Part shown: piece after piece, positions 23,466 through 37,400 of the stretch
How positions within the stretch are numbered: the stretch's first letter is position 1
How the letters are laid out: every line of letters begins with the position of its first letter
Assembly (NCBI GenBank): GCA_012934845.2
Contig: WNNJ02002778.1
Location: 46,049-110,048, forward strand
Direction: 5' to 3'
From: Pomphorhynchus laevis
Lineage: Eukaryota > Acanthocephala > Palaeacanthocephala > Echinorhynchida > Pomphorhynchidae
DNA length: 64,000 nt
Position numbers and translations under genes: made by a program
The notes under the pieces: generated by a model
Seen by the model: the letters and a program-made list of their open reading frames with translations, nothing else
Told to the model about the DNA's origin: nothing
The model's database searches: none

Positions 23466-23989
23466 GGTATTGACATCATGCGTGATCTTGATGTTGACTA
23501 CGTCCTCGTTATATTTGGTGGTCTCATAGGCTATTCGGGAGACGACATAAATTTATATGGATGGTAAGAATCGGAGGAGGTGAGTTACCAAAGGAACTAA
23601 ATGAATCTGATTACTTTACTGATTGAGGTGAATTCCGTGTTGACAGAGGTGGAGCTCCGGCACTTTTATACTCTCTTATGTATTCACTATGCTATTATCG
23701 TTTCGATGAGACACAAAGACACCCACAATTGTCAGCCAGTTTCGACGTTCTCAGGAGAGCGGAAATTTGTCGCAAGAATATAAAGTTAGAATATTTGGAA
23801 GAAGCTTTTACAAGCGAAAATTGGATTGTTAGAATTTATGAAGTGAATCGGGATCATAACCGTAAAACAGCAAAAAAGCATTTGCGATCGCTCTTCTCGA
23901 GTAGAAAAAACAACGCAGAAAGCGAAACTAGGCAAGCCAGGCATAATATCAATGTAATATTAATAAAACAAATTATCATTATTTTCTAA
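23466..23989 (+). pseudogene. STT3 oligosaccharyltransferase C-terminal fragment, broken
   Basis: The translated pieces align in order with the conserved lumenal C-terminal part of STT3, the catalytic subunit of the ER oligosaccharyltransferase that adds N-glycans: [88 protein letters not shown] and IVRIYEVN. After DDIN the family's KF-LW is disturbed by what looks like a 4-base loss near 23,555 that shifts frame. An in-frame TGA at about 23,626 sits just before GEFRV. The segment is uninterrupted by introns and begins abruptly next to a LINE relic. STT3 is normally over 700 residues; only about 170 are present. It may be a decayed gene end or a retrocopy. No poly(A) tract is seen. Confidence 0.8.
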
Positions 23990-24056
23990 GTTAAATGCCG
24001 TTTGACGAATACAAAGTTAAAACAATTTATCATTTATAGTGGGAAACTTTTATTTT

Positions 24057-24205
24057 TCAGTTGCGAGCATGTAGAATTCTCTTGAAGCCTAAACACAGAA
24101 ATAAATATTGACTATAGAGATATCTCGCTTGAAATACATACCTTCAAAACATACTTTTCCCTTTCCGGTAAAATCTGCTTCATTTATCATATCCTTAATC
24201 TCTTG
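24057..24205 (-). CDS. Terminal two exons of an EF-hand protein (centrin/calmodulin-like)
   Basis: An exon at 24,205-24,142 has acceptor TTTTTTAG and donor G|GTATGT, and encodes QEIKDMINEADFTGKGKVCFE. A 53-bp intron (24,141-24,089, ending TGTGTTTAG) keeps phase into a last exon (24,088-24,057) encoding GFKRILHARN and TGA. The joined protein end follows the last EF-hand of the calmodulin superfamily. FKRIL near the end resembles the FLRIM of centrins more than calmodulin's FVQMM. The calcium loop begins D-F-T-G-K-G and lacks the usual acidic residues at loop positions 3, 5 and 12, so this hand may not bind calcium. An AATAAA-like signal lies about 5 bases past the stop. Upstream exons were not found in the window. 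Confidence 0.6.
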
Positions 24206-25246
24206 CTAAAAAATAAAAGTCAAAAACATTAATCAAATAAAGGATGGTATTCATCTAATAATAAAAGACATTTAAAAATGCGTTTAGATGTCAAATTGTA
24301 TAAAAATATTTGCTTTAAAAAGACAATGTTGTGCATGTACATTGAGCCGTGAATAAAGGACGGAATTTATCAATTACAAAGAAAATTTTAAAAAGCGTTT
24401 AGTCTTATTATTGTACAAAGTTGATCACATTTTCAGTTCTTAATAAGGAATAAAAACTTCTTGTCAATTACTACAATTGTGCATGAGATTTCATCAACAC
24501 GCTCGGCGGTAAATGACAAACATAAACGAACCAGTGTTATATATGTTATAACATAACAATTAAAAATATAGTCTCTCGTTTACCCAGCATAGTCCGCGCC
24601 GATTGGATTCTCCGTAAAGTGAAAGACCCTGGGTGGTTCAGTCGGAAGGCGGCGTGTTGGATCGGTTGGGGCTAAGATCCCCCTGGACCTGAGGCCATGA
24701 AAGAGAAAGGGAAGACGGAGAATAATGAAATTGAAGTTCTGTCATTTTTATCTGACTTTGTTGTGACCTACTTTTTCTTGCATGCTGTATATTTTGGTGT
24801 ATTTAATAAGGTCTTTATTATTATGAAAATATAGCACTTAAAAAGGACTATTGCAATAGTCGAAATTTGTGAACAATAATTTTTTATTTATTATTTTTTC
24901 TCGATGTTTTAACGCCCTGAACAATTTAAGAGCACATCGAACGTATTATTGGACAAAAAAATATAATTTTAACCAATTTTAATTATAATTCTTCACTGTT
25001 AAGAATAGCATAAAGACAACATGATTATTATAAATTAGCAGTAATCTTTAAAATAATAATCTTTTAAATAGATCATTACGTTTTTAATTGTAGCACTGTA
25101 AATTCACTTTTTATACATTTTTGATTTAAGAAATACATAATGTACTTGAAATAATTAAGACCAGCGTATAATTTGGTGTTATCTCTGATTTTAGATTTGC
25201 GTTTGACAATTTCCTATTTAAAATTAGGAGGTTGTAATAACTCTCT
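24206..25246. other. Intergenic, with a GC-rich island at 24,590-24,740
   Basis: Mostly AT-rich non-coding sequence upstream of the USP8-like gene. A GC-rich stretch of about 140 bp contains TGGTTCAGTCGG, which fits a tRNA A-box pattern. No matching B-box or cloverleaf could be drawn, so a decayed SINE or tRNA-like piece is only a suggestion. Promoter elements for the plus-strand gene are expected here but none can be named. Confidence 0.35.
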
Positions 25247-25466
25247 ATGCCTAAACAACTCTATCTTGCAAATTGTTTGGAACATTTGAATAAATTGATA
25301 GAAACCAATGAATTAGTACGTAGTAAACCACAAAGTCTGATTGAGGTGTATAACGAAGCCAACAGGACGAAGATTACTGGAGACGAAGAAGTCGCTTACG
25401 TGCTGTTTATGCGATGCTTTAGAATATTTTCGCTGAATCCCAAAATTACAGTCGATACTATTCCTA
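25247..25466 (+). CDS. USP8: USP8-like exon 1, MIT/dimerisation region
   Basis: It starts at ATG 25,247 with PKQLYLANCLEHLNKL, close to the KELYL...LKDLNK start of the USP8 N-terminal domain. Helix text GDEEVAYVLFMRCFRIF fits DEERAYVLYMKY of the family. The exon ends in phase 1 at CCTA|GTAAGT. Intron 1 (3.3 kb) holds a PLE. Confidence 0.8.
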
Positions 25467-28400
25467 GTAAGTTTACTCATTGATAAGTAAATTTACTCAT
25501 TACAATATTCGCATATTGAATCATGCGATATTGTATATTGGATAAAACTATATTGGATAAAGCTATTTTGTTGTATAAAACTATACCTATATTATATTGG
25601 AATCCAAAATTACATAAAAATCCAATAAAACCTAGGTTCATATGTAGTGCGTTTAAATGTACATTAAAACCACTTTCTGTCTATATGAATAAAATACTTA
25701 AAGTAATTAAAACACACTTTAAAAAATATTGCAAGGTAATCGAAATTAATACTGGTTATAAAACACTATTTTAGTATTTAATTCTACAAAAGAATTTTTA
25801 GAACAGACAAAAGGAATAAATTTTCAAAATATAAATACATACGATTTTAGTACGCTTTATACAAATCTAGATTTAGTAGATATTAAAGAAGCGTTAGTAA
25901 AATTAATTAATCTTATATTTGGAAAAAGATATACATATATATGTTTTAATAATTATAACGTTTATCTGACAAAAATTAAACCATCAAGTAAATATAAATA
26001 TATGGATAAAATTGAATTAATAGAATCCTTAAATATTTTGATAAATCAAAATTATTTAAAAGTAGGGACATCTATATTTAGACAAGTAAAAGGTGTTCCA
26101 ATGGGTGGTAATAGTAGCCCAATTATAGCTGACTTGTTTTTAAGCTTTATAGAATATGAATTTGACTGTATTCATAACTGTATTGCATATTGTATATTAT
26201 ATAGTATACTTTATATATAATATATAACATACTTGATATTAAAGTATATTATAAGTATATTATAGTATACTTTATATTATATCATTACTACTTTATATTA
26301 TATATTAAGTAGTATATTAATACTTATTTATTATATTGATAATAAAGCGAATATATATCTTGATATGAACATTAAATTAACATCAATTAAAACTACTTTT
26401 AATTTATATCGTAAAGATGACATATTTAAATTTACAAGAAACACATTTTTGCATGAGCATTCATGCATACCATATGATATATAATATTATACATTAAATA
26501 ATGAAATTTTAAGAATTGCAACCATTTGTAATGATATTGATTTTCTTCAAAATCATTTAAATAATTTAATAGATACATATTTTAAACTCGGTTACTATAA
26601 AAATAAAATCAAACAGAAAATAGTAAAATATAAATCAACACAATAATATTAAAAATAAATTTAAAATCATTAGCGGAAAATTTTTATAAAGGATATAATA
26701 AGATACTATATGATCAAATTTAATTAGAGGAAATACATCATTAGCATGTATTTGGTCTCGCTGCTATGTTGGGTCGAGGAATTAGGGGCCGAAACTTGAT
26801 AGCATAGCAGTTCCTCATGATGACCTCTGATCCTTATTCTGATACAACGTATGTTATTTATTAGTCAATTCATAAAAATGACTTTTTAAATTTCAATTTT
26901 TTATTTTAACTTGATTTAAATTATAAAAAATCTTAAAACAATTATTTATTTTATTATTTAATTATTAAATTTTCATTTAGCATTATTATGTGTTGTTTAT
27001 TTTATAATTATATTAAATACGTATACTCAGTTAGCTAATTTGATTTCTTCGTGTGGTCAGACCATTTAACAATAATGATTTTTCCAGTAACGAATTGCGC
27101 ATCTATTTGTTATATTAGACTAATAAAGTTCGGAGGGACGGATCTTATTCGTCACAAATTAGAAAATATCTACGCGGTGTTTGTACGTAATGGGATAAAA
27201 CTGTGAAAGGAGCACATCCGTGAACTGAACGCTCGAAACGATGCGAATATCTAAAGGTTGTAGAGCACCTCACCTCCAGCTCAATTATAAGCAAAAGCAC
27301 GTCACCACAATAGAGTCGCTTTCATAAAAAGGATTTATCCATGCTCACAAGCACATGCATCTTTTCCTAAGCAGCTCAAGCTCGAGTAAAAACGAATGGT
27401 TTCTACAGCGAAATCACCTTGTATAGTTTTGGATCACCAGCACTCATTCACTGATCTCCTTATCACATCAGTGTTGAAATCAAGCTTCGACCCCTATTGA
27501 TTGACCCAACATAGTAGCGGGCCAAATACATGCCAATGATGAATTTTCTTTAATGTAATGTAATTTTCTTTGATGTAATGAGTACTGTAATAATATTGTT
27601 TGTAATAATGTTTGATAGTAATGATATTTTAAAATATTATTATATAATGATAATATTTATATTAATATAATTAATTTTTATATTTTAAAATATCATTATT
27701 ACTATCCAAAATTTATTTTTAATAATATTAAATTATATTAATATTTTGGAAATTTATTTTATTCAGCTTTTTTAAGAAAATAAAAAATTTACAAATAAAA
27801 GAAAAATAATAATGTCGTATTTGCTACTGGAAAAACAATGTCCCAGGACAAAAATGGCATGTCAGTAGAACAAATGAGATTACTTATTGTTTGCTATATT
27901 TTTTACATTTTTTGATGCTAAATTTTAACTAAGTTGATATGTTTCATTTAAAAACATATTTTACATTTATGTAAAAAAATCGTTTTAAAAAATAGGTTTG
28001 CGTTAAAAAATTTAATATCTTTAAAATGAATTTTATAACTTGTTGTTTTCTAAAATTACTGGGTTATTTTTAACCAAGTATTATAACCCAGTATTATTTA
28101 TATTATTATTTATTTTTAATATTTTTAGTAACTATTTTATTATCACAATTTACAATTTTATTACAATTTCATTTTAAATTGTAATAGACAAATTGTAATT
28201 TTTTTTGTTATAGATATCAAGCCGATCGCTGGAGTATTACCTTATTTGTGGCTAAGTTGCTTTAATTTACTAAACTCGATTTTTACGAACATTAGTTTCG
28301 TTAAAATCTGACTTCTACTCTGCATTTTAGCCAAAATTGTTAATACAATTTTATAATCTATAAAATTATTATTGATCATTCGTTTTAAAAAATTAGATAG

Positions 28401-31400
28401 AAATTAGTTAAAAACGCATAAAATTTTGAGAGATCATATTAATTATTAAATAATGCAAAAGTGACGAGATTAAATCAAAAGTGGCGAGATTAAATGCAAA
28501 AGTTACGATTTCGATTGATTTATATTTCTAATATTAATATAATAGTGATTAATATTAGATTAAAATTGGAAATATAATATTTTAATTTCTGTGTTTTCAG
28601 AAATTAATTTTTTTAATTAAAAAATCACTAATAACATTAAGATTTATAAATTTGAATTTTGTTTTATGTCTTTGCCCGACGTTAGCAGTATTAAACAAGC
28701 CAAATGAATCTTAGTTAATTTTGTCTTCGTAATTATTGCGTTTTATTTTGTAAACTTACAAGTTTTTACTTATATATTCCCTAAGCTTTTACTTATTTGA
28801 CATTTGTTGAAAGCCGAGATATCGTCGAAGATTGCCTAAACCAGGCCGCATTACTATCCGATAGTCTTAAGCAAAGGTATACTTATTTAATTTTGGAAGT
28901 GATTTTTATTTATATTACAGATACGAAGACATCGGGCAAATTTATATTGATGCGGCAACGATTTCTTTAAAAGATGATCATGATACAATTCGGGCTGACG
29001 AGACTATTTTTGATATTGACTATGAAGACACTGTATCCGGTTTGCCCTTTTAACGTTTTCTTTTATAAGGACATTTTAGATATTATTTTTTATATATTTT
29101 AGCAATGTATAATCCAATATTATTGATATTAATAAATATAATATTGTTTTTATTTTACCTTGTATAATCCAATTTGAAAATTATTTGTTCTCTATTCTTA
29201 AAATTAATCTTATTACTTAAGACTAAAATGTGTTTGCCGTACCAATGAGACATGTATTTTTTCAATGTATTTTACTTTATTACTTTATTTTTATATATTG
29301 ATTATTTAATGCTTATTAAATTAATATATTATAAATATTTATATTCTTATTATATATTTGTTCAGCTATTTTGTTAATTTACTTTAATATTATCAAAATA
29401 CACGTTTATCCGTTACTGACTAAATTGTTTAATTTTATATTATCTATTAAATAATAATTTAATGATAACCTATTATTTTTTATTTATGCTTTCATGTTGT
29501 AAACATGTGGCTATTTGTCTTATATTAAACTTTAATAAAAATTCTTAATTTTTATTAAAGAATAAAATTAAAGAATAAAATTAAAAGTAATATACTTTAA
29601 AATAATACTAAAAACAACTTTAAAAATAATCTTATTTTTAAAAAATAAATTTGAAAACTTAGAATGTTTTTAATGACATTTTTATGTATTTTATCCTCTA
29701 ACAATTTTTGTACAATTTTTCAGTTTTTTGTTATCTACCCGACGTTTAGCAAACTTGTAGGTGGATTATTCCACAATAATCACTTTAATAAATTACTTAT
29801 GAACAGTGAGGTTACACGAATTGTAATTAGACGACAAAGTAGGAAAATGTACTAAGTTTTTTAACAATTTGGGATAATGAAAAAAATATAATGTAATAAT
29901 TTTAACTTTCAAAAAAATTCTCATTCAGAAATTAAAATGATAATTAAATAAGCGTGAGCGTTGAAGAGCATTAGAAAGTATTCTAAATCCAAATTCTGCA
30001 TCTCACTTGCATCTTATAATGCAATGAATTAGTACACCACATTATTTTGAAAGCTATTTTTAATTTAAATATCAACTATGAGAAAACAGTTAATTTAGCA
30101 TTCATTTAAATATTTTTACTAACCACTAATTAATATGTAATATAATTTTATATTGTTTTATCTACTCGTTACCTAACCGTTTGGATTAGTTTCAGATATT
30201 TCAGTCAATCTTCACTCAAGGATGTATTTATGCCGTGATTCTTAATTAATATTTTATGAGTGAGGATTACTTGGATCTATGTCGAAGTGATCACATTAGC
30301 TTTGATAAAATATAAAATCCATGGGCAGACTATTGCACTTGCTTAGTTATGCAACCAGTATTTGAAGCGCTAATGTGGCTGAAAAAATCGAAAAACCACA
30401 ATCCCGTTGATTAGATAAGATTTAGTCAAGATTTCTTGGCATGTCAAAAACTATTTGATTAAAAACTATTTGATTTTAATGTCGTGAATGAATACTATTA
30501 CGTATAGGCTAATCACACTGTTGTTGACTATTTTACTTAAGAGTTAAATAAAGGAAATTGGCTTTTATCGTAATGAACTGTGTAAAAAATATTAATACGT
30601 TTAATATTTTAATTAATATTCAAATTAATATTTAATAAATATAAAATACTATTTAATTAAATTATATTAATTTAACTTTATCAATTGATATTTAAATAAA
30701 TAAAAGTAAACATTAGCTTTAAAAATAATAATTTTATAATTTAAAAGATATATTTATGTTTATTTTCATTCCCTGTAATCCCTTGCGTTTGTAAATAAAT
30801 ATTTAGTAAATGAATCTTCAGTCGAAATTTCCATTAGCTGTCCTGACCTTTACAACATAATAAAGCCCAATAATGATGATCTGCTACTTTTTGATCTTCG
30901 ACCGAGTGACGATTTCAATGAATCCCATATAGTCCATAGTCATGTTGTTAATATTCCTGCAGAGTTGTTACAAACGCGGTAAATGTTTCTTATAACTTAA
31001 TGCGTTATGTTTCTACATTTTAGTGTATCGTATAAAATGCTGACGAGTTATGTAAAAAATGGCGCCGACAATGAGCTTGTCTCAATACACCGTTTTAATC
31101 ATATAGTTTTGTTTGATTGTGTTTCCAAAGTTAATAGCATATCCCCTGAATCCGGTATATTGATAGCATTTGATGCTCTGACTAAAGTTAAATATTTTTC
31201 ATTATATATAATTCTAATTTTGTTATGCATTAGTACTATTGTGGACGCAAACTCAGAGCATATCCGAAAATTCTCGATGGGGGATTTTACGACTGGTATC
31301 TGCATTATCCAATGACACTTTCTGCTCCATGTAAAAATTATATTTTGGATTCTAGTATTACAAAAGACAACTTATCGCAATTAGGTGATTTATATTTTAA

Positions 31401-34400
31401 AAAATGATCCGTCAAATTACTTTTTGAACAAATAAGAATACCTTAAGATAAATTTAGTCTTATATAGTGTTTCCATATTCTATAAAATGGTGTTCAAGGT
31501 TTTGTATCTTTAATTACAACTTTCGACTAATTAGCATTTAAATAAAACCAATGCAATATTTAGAAATATCGCATTGTTTTTATATCTTTTAATAAGAGAC
31601 CATCTGGACAACGCATTTACAGAAGTATCACATTGTTTTATATCTTTAAATTGGAAACCATATTTGGTTAATACGTTTTCAGCACGTTATCGCATCCTTA
31701 TACATCTTTAAATGAAATACCTCTGATCGTCTAATGGGCTAAGCAAGCTCATTGTGTAACCAATTGGATACGAGCAGCATATCAACCGATATTTCGTAAA
31801 TACTAGCAATACAAAATCAGCAATATTTTACGAAACTAAATTTAAATAAGCATTTATTTAAACTACTTGATCATTTGATTTGCTTACCTTTTTGATACGT
31901 TGCTTTATGTTAGACGCATTGATGCTATTTTTAATATAAAAATTATTCAGAATATGTCGATATTTAAAAACGACATCGATAAAATATGGTATTCCTCTTA
32001 TCATCTAGAAAATTTTATGAGGAATTAATATAACAATGAACTTTCCCAATGCACTTTTGCGATTTTCAACAAATTTTCAATTTGTTGAAAATTTATTTAT
32101 TTATTAATTTTATTCTTATTTAGCCTGATGAATAGTTCCTATACTATCTGTCAAGTAACTATATATCAAGAATAATTCTTGATGATAGCAGCAGCTATTA
32201 AAATACATTTTGAGTACATTTTGTTCTTAATGACTACAAAGTTACGCATGTATATTCATTTATAGGCATACACTTGTAGAATATATGTGCATCTTTACAT
32301 TTAATGTGCCCTGTGTATTATTCATAGGTCATAATCTTAAATTTCATATTTCAACATAATCTTAAATATGTTATTTCTAAATGACGATAAAATTGTATTA
32401 TTTTATTTTGTAACTTTTCCATTTTGAATCGAAAAAATAAAATAAACGATAAATTAAAGACTGGAATTTTCAGTATTTTAATCTTTTAGTATTTTAATCT
32501 TTGTTCATATGACTTAAAGACTACAAAGATCATAATCTTAAATTTCAGATGATATATTCAAATACTATTTTCTATAATTTTTTTGAAATTCAAAGAATGT
32601 TATGAGTAAGTATATAATTTTAGAAGATAATAATTGTTATTTATAGAATGGAACCAAAGAAACGAGAAGTATTTCGATAAAAAATGGTCCAGTTCAATAT
32701 TTCAATAGACACTGCTATCAGCATCAGAAACTTTAGTTTCGCAACACGTAAAAGTTTAGAAACGTTCATACAAGTTTTATAAAACTTTTGCGTTCTGTGA
32801 AGCTAAAGTTCTTGATGATAAAATTGAAAAAACAAAATTGAAAAACGCTATCAAAATATTGAACCGAACCCTTTTTTATCGAATAAATTGTCGTCTCTTT
32901 GGTTCCATTTATAAATAATTACAAATAAAAGAAACAAAATAGATATTTTTAAAAATAAATAATTCTAATTGTTAAAATTATTTTAATTATTTAACAAATA
33001 ATAATTTTAGTTAAATAATAATTTTTGTTTAATAATTAATTTTAGTTAATTTTGTTAATTTTAATTTTTTAAATTTCCTTTAAATTCCTGAAGATTAGAT
33101 AAGTTTGTGATAATAAACTTCTATGTTTAATTGTCTTTCTTAATTAGAAAATGTATCTTATTTGAACAAAAAGTCAGTGTTGACGATCAATGTGTCTAGA
33201 TCTAGGAGCCCGATAAAACACACACTAAAAGATGCACAGGTTTATTAAACAATTTGAACAATTTAGAAATTTAAACTTCATTTAGATTGATAATGATCGA
33301 TATGTAAATAAGTTTATTATTCCAAGCACCATGAGGTAATTACGATTTTTTCCTAATTTATCGGTAAGTGTTTTTGTTAATAAAAAATAAAAAGTTTAGA
33401 GACTGTGAAGAATTTGATCCTAAAATTAAAACACTTGATTGCAGGATGTTGCTATTTTGTGTATAGCAAATACAATGAATGATGTAATTATTTGTTGCAT
33501 ATTTGAAAATATTTGGTTTATAGTTGCCTTTGTCGCATGCTTTCTTTTTAATTAATAAATATCATTTAATTTAATAAAATTTTAAATAAAATTTTTAATA
33601 AATTTATTAGCATTTAATAAATTATTTGATAAATTTATTTAATAAATAAATTATTATCAATTGCAGTCATTATTACAATTGAAATTTTTGATGACACTGC
33701 ACATAGCTTTAATACTATAAGCCATAGGCAGTACGCTACATTTAGTATTGATGGATCTCATCAGCTACTGATTCACGTTTCGGTTCTTTTAATGCAATTT
33801 TTTAATGAAATACTTTTATCATCCATTTCGAAAATTTTATTAAAATCATTTCTGATTTCTAAACCGAAAAGTTAGGTAAAGATTCTTCCTTCAATTTAAA
33901 AACCTACCTAATCTGATATTATTGTGCGTTCATTTAATGCAATCTATACGCCAACATCAGTACGAGACATTTCAGTATTGGTGGAGCTCATCAGCTATTG
34001 ATTCAATACCTAAATTTCACGTTGCGTCCTTTCAATGCTGACTGACGATCACTCGACTCGTCTACTTTATCGACATTTATATTTAATGAAATACTTTCGT
34101 CTTACATTTTGCAAATTAAATTTTAATCATTTTTTATTTTAAATTAAATCACCGTTGGTAGGTGAAGGTTATACCTTAAATTTGGAAAAGTACCTATTTT
34201 TGAAATTAATTACTATTATCAAACTAGTCATCTATAGTCTACTTCCTAATTTTAATTTAATTGTGCCATCATTGTTACCATTGAAAATTTTTTGAGTCCA
34301 TCAACTTTTTTTTTAATAAAAAACAAATAAACAACAATTTAAAAATTAAATAAAATTAGTAAATAAAAAAACAGAAAATTTTGGATGACACTGCACGTTG

Positions 34401-37400
34401 TTTAATCCTATCTATAAGCCAACAGCAGTACGCTACATTATAGTATTTATGGACCAGATATTACCAGAGGTCCACCATGAAGCTAAAGTTCTTGATGATA
34501 AAATTGAAAAAACAAAATTGAAAAACGCTATTAAAATAATGAACTAAACTCTTTTTTATCGAATAAATTGTCGTCTCTTTGGTTCCATTTATAAATAATT
34601 ACAAATAAAAGAAACAAAATAGATATTTTTAAAAATAAATAATTCTAATTGTTAAAATAATTTTAATTATTTAACAAATAATAATTTTAGTTAAATAATA
34701 ATTTTTGTTTAATAATTAATTTCAGTTAATTTTGTTAATTTTAATTTTTTAAATTTCCTTTAAATTCTTGAAGATTAGATAAGTTTGTGATAATAAACTT
34801 CTATGTTTAATTGTCTTTCTTAATTAGAAAATGTATCTTATTTGAACAAAAAGTCAGTGTTAACAATCAATGTGTCTAGATCTAGGAGCCCGATTTAATA
34901 TTTTAGTTAAATAAAAATTTTAGAAATTATTTCTTTTAAAAAGAAACAAAATGGATATTTTCAAAATGATAATAATTATATTTTGTTCGATTTGATGCTA
35001 TTTTTGTAATTTTAATAGCTTAATAAATCAAATTTATAATTTTATTTATTAAATTGCTTTATAAATAAAACAATACCATTTGTAAATATTAATGTTTTAT
35101 AATAATGTTTTATCATTAATTATTTATTATTATTTACAATTTATATGATGCTAATATGATGTTAATTATAAATTAATATTAATAATCTTTTTTTTGCCTA
35201 AATTACAATAAATTTTATTTATGAAATATATTTGAATTTTATTGTCAGAGATCAATCACCTGCTTCACAGGAAACAATTCCATCAACTGATGCAAATAAG
35301 TTGACTACTAAATCTCCGGTTGCAAATGCGGACATTAAATTGGCAACTAAATCTTTGGTAATTTAATCTTTATCTAAGATCCTTAACATAGTATATATGT
35401 TACTAATCAATCATTTAGAAAAAGAAAGTATCACAAATTTTTTATCATTTTACTCATGTTATTTGTGATTATGAACATATAATCAAAAGGCACCCTTCCA
35501 ATTTAATTCTATACTTGAGATATGTGCTGGTTTTAGGCATCTATTCCCTTAGTAATCATCTATTAGTTACTTAAAAATACGAGTTATCGGAATACAGAAG
35601 AATTCACATTTTGCTTTTTACATCAATTTTAGCCTGACATAAGTATAAGACAGTCAATAATGCGACTCTCGAATAAATACTAATTGATTGTGAAAGATAA
35701 TAAAGCGACGTAAAAAGAATAAATAAAACTAATATTGAATATAGCAAAAATTAAAAGCCATTCTCAGCTATTAAAAATTTAAATATTTTCTTTTAATATT
35801 TCGACACCGTGTTGGTATCATTATCAATATTACTCTAATGTTGCCATGCGATCGCTTTTTGGCCCGTCCCTAGCAGATTTATTCATAATGAACTTCAAGA
35901 ATTACGTTTTATATAACTATCATATTAAATCATTCGGATGGTCTAGTTATATTGATGACGTTTTTGTTGTTTGGCCATGTGATAAAACTTCAGCTGGACA
36001 CATAAATGACATTCATCCGAGGATTGAATTTTCTATTACATGGCCAGACCAATCATTCTTATATTTTATTGATTTGCAGTTAAGCTTACTGAGACAAATA
36101 AATATATTCCTTTGGACAGCTATCATAGCGCTCATGTTAAACTAAACATTTACGGGGAATGATGAATGAGGTAATGATGGATGATGTGTTTTGGCACAAA
36201 AGAATTATCATCGAAGCAGTTGCAATAAAAATATTTCAACCTAATTTTGTATTCGAGCAGTACGTCTTTATTCTAGTTATGATTTTTTTATGCTGAATTT
36301 TCACGCATAATTTAAGTGTTTTGTGATCTGGGTTATCCGCTACAAGATATAAGGAAACAGATGAATTGCGCTTAGAGATTGATTACTACTGGTAATAAGA
36401 AAACTCGATTGCGTCTTTAAGTTATGCCTTTACCTGTATCTGCAAATATCTTTAACCAATATTCTGAACTTGCTAAATCTATAATAAAGATTTTCTAAGC
36501 TACCAGTTAAATTAAGATGCTTCAACATATGTTCAGCTACAATAATTTTGGGCAGATATTGTAGTTCTGAATCAGATATGTTCAATAGCACATACAGGGT
36601 CAAATGTAGCGCTTGCATTGGTTAAAATGACAGAAGATTGGCTACTATGCTACTAAGATTGGTAAGAGAAAAGCACTTACCTTAATTAACTACAAATCAG
36701 CGTTAGCTGATCACGATCGTATATTGGGATATAATTGTTTTTGATAATGCTGAGGCAACAATGAATGAGGTGTTTCGGCGCAAAACACAAATTCGCGTTA
36801 GCTTATCACGCTCGTATATTGGGACATAATTGATTTTGATAATGTTTAGGTAATGATGAATGAGGTATTTGACATAAAAGAATTATTAAAGAAGCAGTCG
36901 CAATACAAATATTTCAAGATAATTTAAATAAACAGATTATTTAGCGAAAGAAAATTATTCAAAATTCACTTGTTGGAAATGGCTTTTAATTTTGACAATG
37001 TTTATACGACCCAGATGGTCTCCTTCCGATTCATAATAATATTAAATAATAATATCATTGAATAATATTAAAAACAATTAATAATTACGATAACTTGAAA
37101 AGACTGTAAAATATTTTATGTTAGTATTTAAAATTACTTAATTTTGAAATAAACTGTTTAGTCAAGCTGAATATTCTATATTTTAGCTCTATATTGTATA
37201 TCCAGATAAAAGAACAATAACGTACAAGAAAAATAAATCGTGATCCGGAAGAATCCGCTTTTTATACAAGAAAGATAAATTGTGATCTGGAAGAATCCGT
37301 GCTTTATAATTATTTTTTAATTAAGCGTTTACTTATAAACCAACTTTTATAAGAAAATTAAGATGAATCATCAAAATTACTACAATTATTAATAAAATGC

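Noticed and set aside
24600-24700. tRNA gene
   Set aside because: An A-box-like string is present, but no B-box or cloverleaf arms could be paired.
29664-29855. 63-codon frame in USP8 intron 3
   Set aside because: AT-rich low-complexity translation, no homology features, inside a phase-consistent intron.
32801-34895. 413-bp direct repeats read as LTRs of a short LTR element
   Set aside because: The ends are not TG...CA, no primer-binding site or polypurine tract is seen, and the repeat starts inside a MITE-like hairpin.
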